DNA of 44,951 nt from Candidatus Parepulonipiscium sp. PG-Nun2H_MBin03. Its GTDB lineage: Bacteria > Bacillota > Clostridia > Lachnospirales > Cellulosilyticaceae. The position numbers were made by a program, and so were the translations under genes. The DNA lies in NCBI GenBank assembly GCA_001995005.1, contig MDJN01000134.1:1-44951 (forward strand). The letters are read 5' to 3'. Below, in pieces: positions 27,242 to 35,799 of this stretch. The notes beneath the pieces were generated by a model that was not told the origin of the DNA, ran no database searches, and saw nothing but the letters and a program-made list of their open reading frames with translations. Position 1 is the stretch's first letter; each line of letters begins with the position of its first letter.

Positions 27242-29524
27242 ATGGTAGGAAAGAGTATACCTAGAGTAGACGCATTCGATAAAGTAACAGGTAGAGCCAA
27301 ATATGTAGAAGACATACTTCCACAAGATACACTAGTAGCAAGAATTTATCATTCAAAAATTGCTAATGGTCTTGTGAAAAGCATTGATACTACAGAGGCA
27401 GAAAAAGTACCAGGAGTTGTAAAGATAGTTACATGTTTTGATGTAACAGAAAAACATTATTATCCAACAGCAGGTCATCCTTGGACATTAGATGTATCAC
27501 ATCAAGATATAGCGGATAGACTGGTATTAACAGATAGAGTAAGATTTGTAGGAGATGATGTTGCAGCTGTTATTGCAGAAAATGACGTTGCGGCAGATCA
27601 AGCAGTTAGATTATTAAAAGTGGAGTATGAAGAGTATCCGTTTGTTTTAAAACCGCTAGAGGCAATTAAACCTGAGGCACCGCAAATTCATGATGACTTT
27701 AAAAGAAATATACTAAGAGTGACTACTAGAGAAAAAGGAAATTATGAAGAAGCAATAAAAGAACAAGGATTAATTAGAGTAGAAGGCTGGTATTCAACTC
27801 CTATAGTACAACACTGCCATATAGAAAATCATATTTGTACTGCAAGAACAGAAAATGGTAAAATTGTAATTAGTTCATCAACTCAAATTCCGCATATTGT
27901 AAGAAGGATAGTTGGGCAGGCACTAGGAATGGATTGGGGCAAAATTAGAGTAATTAAGCCATTTATAGGCGGAGGTTTTGGTAATAAACAAGATGCATTA
28001 TATGAACCGCTATGTGCATTTTTAACTTTGCAAGTAGGTGGCAGACCAGTAACAATTAACGTATCAAGAGAAGAAACTTTTGTATCAAACAGGGTAAGAC
28101 ATCCGTTTAATGTACATTTGATTTCTCATCTACGTGCTGATGGTACATTAGTTGCAAGAAAAGTAGCGATTTATTCTAACCAAGGTGCATACGCATCACA
28201 TGGTCATTCTATCGCAGCAAAAGGAATGGGTGCATTAGCACAGCTTTACCCATGCGAGCATTTTTCAGCAGAAGCATATACAGTATTTACAAATACTCCA
28301 GTAGCAGGAGCTATGAGAGGGTATGGTATACCACAAACTATGTTTGCAGAAGAGAGCCATATTGAAGATATTATCAAAAAGTTAGGTGAGAATTCATTAA
28401 ATTGGAGAAGAAATCACATTATGCCAGTAGGCTTTGAAGATACATTCTCAAAAAATGTTCATCACTATGATTCATTCAACCAATGCTTTGATAAAGCAAA
28501 CGCATATTTAGATTATGAGAAAAAAGTGGAGCTGTATAAAAATCAAACAGGTGAGAAAAGACGTGGAGTTGGTATGGCAGCATTTTGGTATAACACTGCT
28601 GTATGGCCAATTGCTCTTGAAACTTCAAGCTGTCGTATGATTTTAAATCAAGATGGATCTTTACAAGTGCAATTGGGAGAAACGGAAATTGGGCAAGGTG
28701 CGGATACTGCATTTACACAGATGGTAGCACATGCTGTTGGGGTTACAATAGATAAAGTTTATGTAATCTCAAACCAAGATACAGATGTTACCCCGTATAG
28801 CTCAGGTTCATATGCATCAAGGCAAACGTATGTAGCCGGCTTTTCTATAACAAAAACTGCTCAGGAGTTACGCAAAAAGATATTAGATGTAGGTTATAGA
28901 TATACTAGAGTTTCAGTAGATTTATTAGATATTGTAGATAATAATCTAGTTCGCATTACGGATAATAAAGTAGTTATGACACTTGCAGATTTAGCAAATG
29001 CATCTCTTTATGACACAGACTTTAGTCAGCATATTAGTGCGGAGCAAACGGCACAAGCAAAATCTAATGCATATTCATTTGGGTGTTGTTTTGTAGAAGT
29101 AGAAGTGGATATTCCATTATGTAAAGTAGAACTTATAGATATTATTAATGTTCATGACTGTGGAACGTTAATTAATCCTGCATTAGCAGAAGCACAAGTG
29201 CATGGTGGAATGAGCATGGGTATAGGCTTTGCCCTTAGCGAAAATTTATTGATAGACCAAAAGACAGGAAAAGTTTTAAATGATAATTTACTTGATTATA
29301 AGTTAGCTACATTTATGGATCATCCAGATTTGGAGGCACAATTTGTACAAAATGCAGAGCCTACTAGTCCTTATGGAACAAAAGGCTTAGGAGAACCACC
29401 AACGTGTCCGGTTGCACCGGCGATACGTAATGCAGTGTTGCATGCTACTGGAATTGCAATAAATGATTTGCCACTGAACCCACACAAGCTGTTTGAGGCA
29501 TTTAAAGAAGGAGGGCTGATATAA
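27242..29524 (+). CDS. xdhA: Xanthine dehydrogenase-family molybdenum-binding subunit
   Basis: KSIPRVDAFDKVTGRAKYVED, GGGFGNKQDALYEP, GAMRGYGIPQ, GTKGLGEPPTCPVAPAI. Confidence 0.92.
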   Translation: MVGKSIPRVDAFDKVTGRAKYVEDILPQDTLVARIYHSKIANGLVKSIDTTEAEKVPGVVKIVTCFDVTEKHYYPTAGHPWTLDVSHQDIADRLVLTDRVRFVGDDVAAVIAENDVAADQAVRLLKVEYEEYPFVLKPLEAIKPEAPQIHDDFKRNILRVTTREKGNYEEAIKEQGLIRVEGWYSTPIVQHCHIENHICTARTENGKIVISSSTQIPHIVRRIVGQALGMDWGKIRVIKPFIGGGFGNKQDALYEPLCAFLTLQVGGRPVTINVSREETFVSNRVRHPFNVHLISHLRADGTLVARKVAIYSNQGAYASHGHSIAAKGMGALAQLYPCEHFSAEAYTVFTNTPVAGAMRGYGIPQTMFAEESHIEDIIKKLGENSLNWRRNHIMPVGFEDTFSKNVHHYDSFNQCFDKANAYLDYEKKVELYKNQTGEKRRGVGMAAFWYNTAVWPIALETSSCRMILNQDGSLQVQLGETEIGQGADTAFTQMVAHAVGVTIDKVYVISNQDTDVTPYSSGSYASRQTYVAGFSITKTAQELRKKILDVGYRYTRVSVDLLDIVDNNLVRITDNKVVMTLADLANASLYDTDFSQHISAEQTAQAKSNAYSFGCCFVEVEVDIPLCKVELIDIINVHDCGTLINPALAEAQVHGGMSMGIGFALSENLLIDQKTGKVLNDNLLDYKLATFMDHPDLEAQFVQNAEPTSPYGTKGLGEPPTCPVAPAIRNAVLHATGIAINDLPLNPHKLFEAFKEGGLI

Positions 29525-29525
29525 T

Positions 29526-30413
29526 ATGTATGATATTGGTAATCTATATGAAGCCACAAGTATAAAAAATGCTATCGATCTACTATGCGAGCATCCGAAA
29601 GCACATATTATCGCAGGTGGTAGTGACGTTTTAGTACAAATGAGAGAAGGTAAATTAGCAGGTGTTGACCTTGTAAGTATTTATAAGCTAGATGAGATGC
29701 GAGGTATTACTATAACTGATGATAAAAGTATTCGCATAGGTTCCTTAACTAGTTTTTCTCACATTACTCACAATAAGATAATTGAAGAAAACCTATATGT
29801 ATTAGGCGAAGCTGTTGACCAAGTTGGAGGACCGCAAGTAAGAAATATAGGTACTATAGGAGGCAACACATGTAATGGAGTTACGTCTGCTGACTCTGCC
29901 TCTACGCTATTTGCACTAGATGCCATGATAGAAATTACTGGTAAAAACGGTGTAAGAACTATACCTATATCAGAGTTTTATATCAGTGCAGGTAAGGTGG
30001 CATTAGAAGTGGGAGATGTTCAAACTGCAATTATTATCCCTCATAAATCATATGATGGATACAGTGGATATTACCTAAAATATGCAATGCGTAATGCGAT
30101 GGATATCTCGACTTTAGGTTGTTCTGTAAATGTTAAATTATCTGCGGATAAAACTATCATAGAAGATGCTCGTATAGCATTTGGAGTAGCAGGGCCTATT
30201 CCGCTACGTGCAAAAACAGCCGAAAAGAGAGTAAAATCAGCACCTATAAATGAGCAAACTTTTGATACGTTCGCTGAGTCAATACTAGAAGACATCAACC
30301 CTCGAGATAGCTGGAGAGCGACTAAAGCATTTAGATGTCATATAGGAAAAAGCATTGCTAAACGAGCGTTAGAAAAGGCAATCCAAAGAGCGGGGGTGGA
30401 GACTCATGTTTAA
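29526..30413 (+). CDS. xdhB: Xanthine dehydrogenase FAD-binding subunit
   Basis: AHIIAGGSDVLVQMREGK, GGPQVRNIGTIGGNTCNGVTSADSA. Confidence 0.93.
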   Translation: MYDIGNLYEATSIKNAIDLLCEHPKAHIIAGGSDVLVQMREGKLAGVDLVSIYKLDEMRGITITDDKSIRIGSLTSFSHITHNKIIEENLYVLGEAVDQVGGPQVRNIGTIGGNTCNGVTSADSASTLFALDAMIEITGKNGVRTIPISEFYISAGKVALEVGDVQTAIIIPHKSYDGYSGYYLKYAMRNAMDISTLGCSVNVKLSADKTIIEDARIAFGVAGPIPLRAKTAEKRVKSAPINEQTFDTFAESILEDINPRDSWRATKAFRCHIGKSIAKRALEKAIQRAGVETHV

Positions 30414-30882
30414 AGAAATCACTTGTAGTATCAATGGAAAAGAATGCACAAAAGTTATAGACGTTAGAGCTTCCCTAACGGATATGCTACGAAATCAATA
30501 TCATTTAACTAGCGTAAAAAAAGGTTGTGAGGTAGGAGAGTGTGGTGCTTGTACAGTGCTTATAGACGGTGAGGCGTACAATTCATGCATATACCTTGCT
30601 GTGTGGGCAGAAGGAAAATCTATTTGGACACTAGAAGGATTGATGAGTCCAGACGGTGAACTGAGTGATATTCAACAAGCGTTTATAGATGAAGCTGCTA
30701 TACAATGTGGATTTTGTACCCCAGGTTTTGTTATGACTACAGTAGAAATTCTAAATCAGAAAAAATTGTATACACGAGATGAACTAAGAAAGCTGTTATC
30801 AGGCCACCTTTGCCGTTGTACGGGATACCAAAATGTTTTAAATGCAGTTGAAAAAGTTATGAAAGACCGATTAAATCAGTAA
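30406..30882 (+). CDS. xdhC: Xanthine dehydrogenase 2Fe-2S subunit
   Basis: KKGCEVGECGACTVLIDG, QCGFCTPGFVMT, GHLCRCTGYQNV. Confidence 0.95.
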   Translation: MFKEITCSINGKECTKVIDVRASLTDMLRNQYHLTSVKKGCEVGECGACTVLIDGEAYNSCIYLAVWAEGKSIWTLEGLMSPDGELSDIQQAFIDEAAIQCGFCTPGFVMTTVEILNQKKLYTRDELRKLLSGHLCRCTGYQNVLNAVEKVMKDRLNQ

Positions 30883-30889
30883 CAAAATT

Positions 30890-30928
30890 ATAGTCTATAA
30901 CTAAAATTAATAGTTGTAGACTATTTTT
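30890..30928 (+). terminator. Intrinsic terminator at the end of the purine cluster
   Basis: ATAGTCTATAACTA / TAGTTGTAGACTAT (14 bp, one wobble) + TTTT. Confidence 0.85.
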
Positions 30929-30984
30929 GCATAGACAATTGCGGTGTTAAGTTTTTGATATCGGTTAATACTAAAACTTAAAAG

Positions 30985-31350
30985 ATGAAGAGGTTATATA
31001 TTGTGAAAAAAAATGACATAATATTAATAGGCACTATCTCAATAATTGCTATGATATTTTATATATTTGTATTTTCGAAAGAAGCAGATATAGTTAAGAT
31101 AAGCATTGACGGGATAGAATACGGCACATATTCTTTAGATAAGGATCAAATAATAAATATTAACAATAGCAATACGTTACAAATAATAGATAATACGGCG
31201 ACTATGATAGAGGCGGATTGCCCGGACCAATTATGCATACACCAAGCGTCTATAAGCAAAAACCGGCAAAATATTATCTGTTTGCCAAACAAAGTTATAG
31301 CAGAGGTAATAAGTGTTGATGAAACAGAATTTGATGTATTGGTGTATTAG
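30985..31350 (+). CDS. NusG domain II-containing membrane-anchored protein
   Basis: N-terminal TM helix; DCPDQLCIHQASISKNRQNIICLPNKV. Confidence 0.88.
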   Translation: MKRLYIVKKNDIILIGTISIIAMIFYIFVFSKEADIVKISIDGIEYGTYSLDKDQIININNSNTLQIIDNTATMIEADCPDQLCIHQASISKNRQNIICLPNKVIAEVISVDETEFDVLVY

Positions 31351-31359
31351 GAGAAAATA

Positions 31360-31845
31360 ATGAGCACAAGCAAAATAACATATTTAGGAGTAATGGTAAC
31401 CATTGCACTGATATTTAGCTATATAGAATTTTTAATACCTATAAAATTTCCCGTTCCTGGTATAAAGCTGGGTCTTGCAAATGTAGTTATTTTAGTAATA
31501 TTATATAAGATGGGGTGGAAAGCAGCGTTTTGGGTCTCCACCATTCGAGTGGTTATATCGGGATTTTTATTTGGTAATCCAATGATGATTTTATTTAGTT
31601 TAGTAGGATGTACATTAAGTCTTTTTTCTATGACGCTAATATATAAAAAAGACTCCTTTAGCATTATGGGAGTGAGCATGTTAGGAGCGGTTATGCATAA
31701 TTTAGGGCAAGTTTTGGTGGCCATGATTGTAATGGAAAGTTTTAGTGTAATATACTATTTTATAAGTTTATTAATAGCAGCGTTGTTTACTGGTTTTGTT
31801 ATAGGGATAATTGCACAGCGACTGTTAGCGATTAATGTAAATTAA
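31360..31845 (+). CDS. Gx transporter family protein / heptaprenyl diphosphate synthase component I-like
   Basis: Hydrophobic; FPVPGIKLGLANVVILVILYKMGWKAAFWVSTIRVVISGFLFG. Confidence 0.85.
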   Translation: MSTSKITYLGVMVTIALIFSYIEFLIPIKFPVPGIKLGLANVVILVILYKMGWKAAFWVSTIRVVISGFLFGNPMMILFSLVGCTLSLFSMTLIYKKDSFSIMGVSMLGAVMHNLGQVLVAMIVMESFSVIYYFISLLIAALFTGFVIGIIAQRLLAINVN

Positions 31846-31951
31846 AATTAATATATTATTGTCATAAATAGCTAATACATGTTATAATAATTAAATATAA
31901 TCATATATTTGATACAGTTTATACTTAAAATAATTTTAAAGGAGAGATAAT

Positions 31952-32164
31952 ATGAAAGATATTTTGATATCTATATTAGCAATAATTACTTTTGGAGCTA
32001 ATATATTTGCAATCTCTGCAGAAGCACCTATAATTACAAGTGCAGAAGTAAGCGAAGAGATAGATCAAGCAGTAGAAGATATTCATATATCAGACGATAT
32101 GCTAGAGATTGATTTACTATATGATAAAATGCTTTATGAACTTGATGAGGAGGAGATACAGTGA
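31952..32164 (+). CDS. Small secreted acidic protein (70 aa)
   Basis: Signal peptide-like N-term ILISILAIITFGANIFAISA; AAAGGAGAG RBS; GTGA overlap with next gene. Confidence 0.65.
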   Translation: MKDILISILAIITFGANIFAISAEAPIITSAEVSEEIDQAVEDIHISDDMLEIDLLYDKMLYELDEEEIQ

Positions 32165-32853
32165 TATTTTATGATTCGACATATATTTTAATTATATTAG
32201 GTGCTATAATAACTTTAGCTGCACAAGCTAAATTAACATCTACATTTTCAAAATATTCTACCATAAGAAATGCGAGAGGTCTTACAGGAAAAGAAGTGGC
32301 AGAACAAATTTTAAGGTCTCAAGGCTTGTATGACGTTACAGTAAGATATGTTCCTGGGAATTTATCAGACCATTATGACCCTAGTAGCAAAACAGTAAAT
32401 TTATCAGATGCCACATATAACAAAACATCAATAGCCGCAGTAGGAGTTGCCGCACATGAATGTGGACACGCATTACAACATGATGAAAATTATGTACCAC
32501 TGCAAATGAGAACACTTATAGTACCAGTTGCAAGATTTGGCAGTATGGCAGCAGTACCATTGATTATACTAGGAATGTTTTTATCAGGGACAACGTCACA
32601 ATTAATCATTCAACTAGGCATTATCGCATTTTTGGGTGCGGTTATTTTTCAAGTTGTGACATTGCCTGTTGAGTATAATGCATCAAATAGAGCAGTAGAT
32701 ATTTTAGAAAGCTCAGGCATATTATCTTCTAGCGAAATACCTGCTACAAAAACTGTATTAAATGCAGCTGCTCTAACTTATGTAGCAGCAGTTGCAGCAT
32801 CACTATTGCAACTGCTTAGATTAGTTTTAATAACAAGTAATAGAAATGAATAG
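32161..32853 (+). CDS. Membrane zinc metallopeptidase, YugP-like
   Basis: GVAAHECGHALQHDENYVPLQMR, multiple TM helices. Confidence 0.92.
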   Translation: MIFYDSTYILIILGAIITLAAQAKLTSTFSKYSTIRNARGLTGKEVAEQILRSQGLYDVTVRYVPGNLSDHYDPSSKTVNLSDATYNKTSIAAVGVAAHECGHALQHDENYVPLQMRTLIVPVARFGSMAAVPLIILGMFLSGTTSQLIIQLGIIAFLGAVIFQVVTLPVEYNASNRAVDILESSGILSSSEIPATKTVLNAAALTYVAAVAASLLQLLRLVLITSNRNE

Positions 32854-32860
32854 AGATACT

Positions 32861-33784
32861 TTAATTATCACTTAGAGTATCTATTTCAGTAGCTTCGACA
32901 ACATTTTTACGTAAGAAAGCAAACTTTGTTTCCCCACAAATAATAGATATAAAAATTAGAGTAAATCCAATTATCATAGTTAATGTTAACTTGTCATATC
33001 CTAATAGCATTGATAGTATAACTGCAAAAGGAGCTTCAAGCGAAATTAAAATACTGGCATTGGTAGGCGGAGTATAGCGTTGCCCATAGTTTTGGCATAA
33101 AAAAGCTACAATGGAACAAATAACTATGAGATAAGCTATTTCAGGAGCTGCAACTTGTAGGTTTGCCAATATTTCAGGAGTTGGTGGCTGCGTAATAAAT
33201 ACTGCAATCCATGCACATATGGCAAAAAACATAAATTGTAATATGGTCATGGCAAATAAATCACGGTCCTTAACAAATTTACCAACAGCTACAATAGTTA
33301 CGGCAAAACAGCAACCGCCTATTAGAGTTAATATATCTCCTATATTAAGACTAAAACCATCACCGCTAAGAGTGATAAAACCTATTCCTGATAGACATAA
33401 TACACTGGCTACTAAGTTGTATATATCAGGTCTTTTTTTGTCTACTGCCCAATAGAGTAAGGGTACTACAACGCAATAAACTACAACTAGAAAAGCATTT
33501 TTACTAGGAGTAGTATAATTCAAACCGCTTACCTGAAAAGCATACGTAAGAAATAGTGAAATGCCTATAACTGCACTACGACTTATATAATCTTTAGTAA
33601 TTGATTTTAATCTTTTGTGAAAAATAATTGCAAGTATTATACCAGCACCTGTAAAACGTATAGCAAGAACCCAAAACGTAGGTATTGCATCTAAGACTCC
33701 TTTTGTAACAACAAATGCACTACCAAAGCAAAAAGCGGCTAAGGCAATCATAAAAGGAGCGATTTTTTTTACATCTATGTTCAT
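32861..33784 (-). CDS. DMT/EamA family transporter
   Basis: Two EamA repeats; FCFGSAFVVTKGVLDAIPTFWVLAIRF; ISLEAPFAVILSMLLGYDKLT. Confidence 0.9.
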   Translation of the reverse strand: MNIDVKKIAPFMIALAAFCFGSAFVVTKGVLDAIPTFWVLAIRFTGAGIILAIIFHKRLKSITKDYISRSAVIGISLFLTYAFQVSGLNYTTPSKNAFLVVVYCVVVPLLYWAVDKKRPDIYNLVASVLCLSGIGFITLSGDGFSLNIGDILTLIGGCCFAVTIVAVGKFVKDRDLFAMTILQFMFFAICAWIAVFITQPPTPEILANLQVAAPEIAYLIVICSIVAFLCQNYGQRYTPPTNASILISLEAPFAVILSMLLGYDKLTLTMIIGFTLIFISIICGETKFAFLRKNVVEATEIDTLSDN

Positions 33785-33858
33785 TTTTGTTTCCCCCTTA
33801 ATATATCTTAATATATAAAGTGGTAATCACCTATTGAAGGCAATTACCACAATATTTT

Positions 33859-34269
33859 CTATTCAGTCAAAAGTTTACGCATAAGTGGGCTAATTGGCTG
33901 GCTGCATCTGTTTGTTGAATCATATCCAACATATACGCTTTGAGCATCAAATAATAGTTCGTTTTCACCGGCTCTATAAATCTCAAAAATCAGTGTAAAA
34001 CTTCTAGTGCCTATTTCTTTAAGCCGAACACCAACATCTAATAAATCATCATATACTGCACTAGAAGAATAGGTGGCGGTATACTTTCGATGACAAATCT
34101 CTGATTCGCCTTCTGCTAAATATTTATAGGGATGGCCTTTAGCACGAAAATATTCTTCAAATGCTACATCAGTATAAATAGAATAATTACCATTATATAC
34201 TATGCCTTGCTGGTCAACTTCTCCGAAGCGTACACGTATTTGATGAAAAAAATCAAAGTCATTTCGCAT
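33859..34269 (-). CDS. Acyl-CoA thioesterase (4HBT hotdog fold)
   Basis: IRVRFGEVDQQGIVYNGNYSIYTDVAFEEYFRAKG; ORF-track start 34320 shortened to ATG 34269 (MRNDFDFFHQ). Confidence 0.88.
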   Translation of the reverse strand: MRNDFDFFHQIRVRFGEVDQQGIVYNGNYSIYTDVAFEEYFRAKGHPYKYLAEGESEICHRKYTATYSSSAVYDDLLDVGVRLKEIGTRSFTLIFEIYRAGENELLFDAQSVYVGYDSTNRCSQPISPLMRKLLTE

Positions 34270-34534
34270 TTTTTTTAACACCTCTTTTAAGTAAAGTTTC
34301 ATATCGTTTAAGAGCCGCATCTTTTGAATTGGCGTTTCTCTTCCTTATTTTATGGAATAGTGCGTCGAATATACATATATCAACGCAATACCCACAGTTT
34401 ACACATCGTTGGTATGCCTCTTTAGTGGGCTGAGGAAATCCGTCTGGTTTATTCTCTAATAAGCCCATAGGACAAAATACGATGCATCGACCGCATTTAG
34501 CACATTTATCTTCTTCAATATGAATAAGACTCAC
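34259..34534 (-). CDS. Ferredoxin-like protein with two 4Fe-4S motifs
   Basis: CAKCGRCIVFCP and CVNCGYCVDIC. Confidence 0.9.
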   Translation of the reverse strand: MSLIHIEEDKCAKCGRCIVFCPMGLLENKPDGFPQPTKEAYQRCVNCGYCVDICIFDALFHKIRKRNANSKDAALKRYETLLKRGVKKNAK

Positions 34535-34540
34535 TTAGCA

Positions 34541-35761
34541 TCACCCTTCTTGGTGTACAGCACCACAGTTTATTAATTCATCAATTCTTTCCTTACTATA
34601 TCCTAATTCTTCTAATACTTCTACTGTTTTAACACCAGGCTTTTGGGCAGCATGTGCCTGATGATTTATAGGCGTTTTACTAAAGTGGATAGGAGTGCTA
34701 GTAGCCATATAATCCCCAACTCCTGGTTGGTCTTTAATAATTGATATAAGCTCTAATTCCTTAGCTTCGTCGCTATGGATAAATTCTGCTAGAGTTTGTA
34801 CAGCAGACGCTGGAACTCCTGCTTCTATTAAAGTTTTTTCTACTTCGTATCTACCCATAGCCTTAGTTGCAACTTCGATTTCTGTTCTTAATACATCTCT
34901 ATTTATATTACGCAGTTCGTTTGTGGCAAAACGTTCATCGTGAAGCAGAGCATCAAGTTTTAGAGCATCACAAAGTGCTTGCCATTCTTCTTCAGTAGTG
35001 GTTGCAATTACAACATTGCCATCATTTGTTGTATACTCACCATTTGGTGAAAACCAAGGGTCAGAGTTACCTGTTCTTGGAGTAAATTCTCCTGTTTGAG
35101 CATAGTCTAATAATGCATCATCACCCATATAAAATGCAATATCTAACATAGCAAGGTCTATACGAGTACCCTCACCTGTTTGTTGTTTATGATATAATGC
35201 CATAGATAATGCACGTAAAAGATTAAGTCCAGACCAAGTGTCACAGAAGGAAAATCCTGGTTTTATAGGAGCAAATCCTTCAACGCCACTTTGAGATACA
35301 AGTCCGCTACGAGCAGCTGCGATAATATCCATACAAGGTAAGTGAGAAAGAGGTCCATAAGTTCCAAAACCAGCTATAGAACCATAGATAAGAGATGGAT
35401 TTACTTTAATCATTTCATCATATCCGATCCCTAGTTTTTCAAGAGTCCCTGATTTATAATTTTCTATTACAATATCAACTTCTGCAACAAGATCCATAGC
35501 TACTTTTTTACCTTCAGGCGAACCTAAATCTATTGCTATACCTTTTTTGCCTCTGTTATATTGGCAAAAATAAAGACTAACACCGTTTACATATGGACCA
35601 AATCCACGAGAGATATCCCCGTCGCCTGGTCGTTCAATTTTAATAACTTCAGCACCTAAATCTGCTAGTAACATTCCGCAAAATGGAGCGGCTAATACTT
35701 GAGAGAAATCTAGCACTTTAATGCCTTCTAATGGTCTTTTTTTCATAGATTTTGTATGCAT
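34541..35761 (-). CDS. Class III CoA-transferase (CaiB/BaiF family), catalytic-type
   Basis: LEGIKVLDFSQVLAAPFCGMLLADLGAEVIKIERPG; GFSFCDTWSGL retains the catalytic-site Asp. Confidence 0.93.
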   Translation of the reverse strand: MHTKSMKKRPLEGIKVLDFSQVLAAPFCGMLLADLGAEVIKIERPGDGDISRGFGPYVNGVSLYFCQYNRGKKGIAIDLGSPEGKKVAMDLVAEVDIVIENYKSGTLEKLGIGYDEMIKVNPSLIYGSIAGFGTYGPLSHLPCMDIIAAARSGLVSQSGVEGFAPIKPGFSFCDTWSGLNLLRALSMALYHKQQTGEGTRIDLAMLDIAFYMGDDALLDYAQTGEFTPRTGNSDPWFSPNGEYTTNDGNVVIATTTEEEWQALCDALKLDALLHDERFATNELRNINRDVLRTEIEVATKAMGRYEVEKTLIEAGVPASAVQTLAEFIHSDEAKELELISIIKDQPGVGDYMATSTPIHFSKTPINHQAHAAQKPGVKTVEVLEELGYSKERIDELINCGAVHQEG

Positions 35762-35799
35762 GGCAATTCGCCATGCTCTCCCTTCTTTATAATATATAA

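Noticed and set aside
34270-34320. N-terminal extension of the thioesterase ORF
   Set aside because: Extension lies inside the ferredoxin gene; ATG 34269 gives the usual hotdog N-terminus
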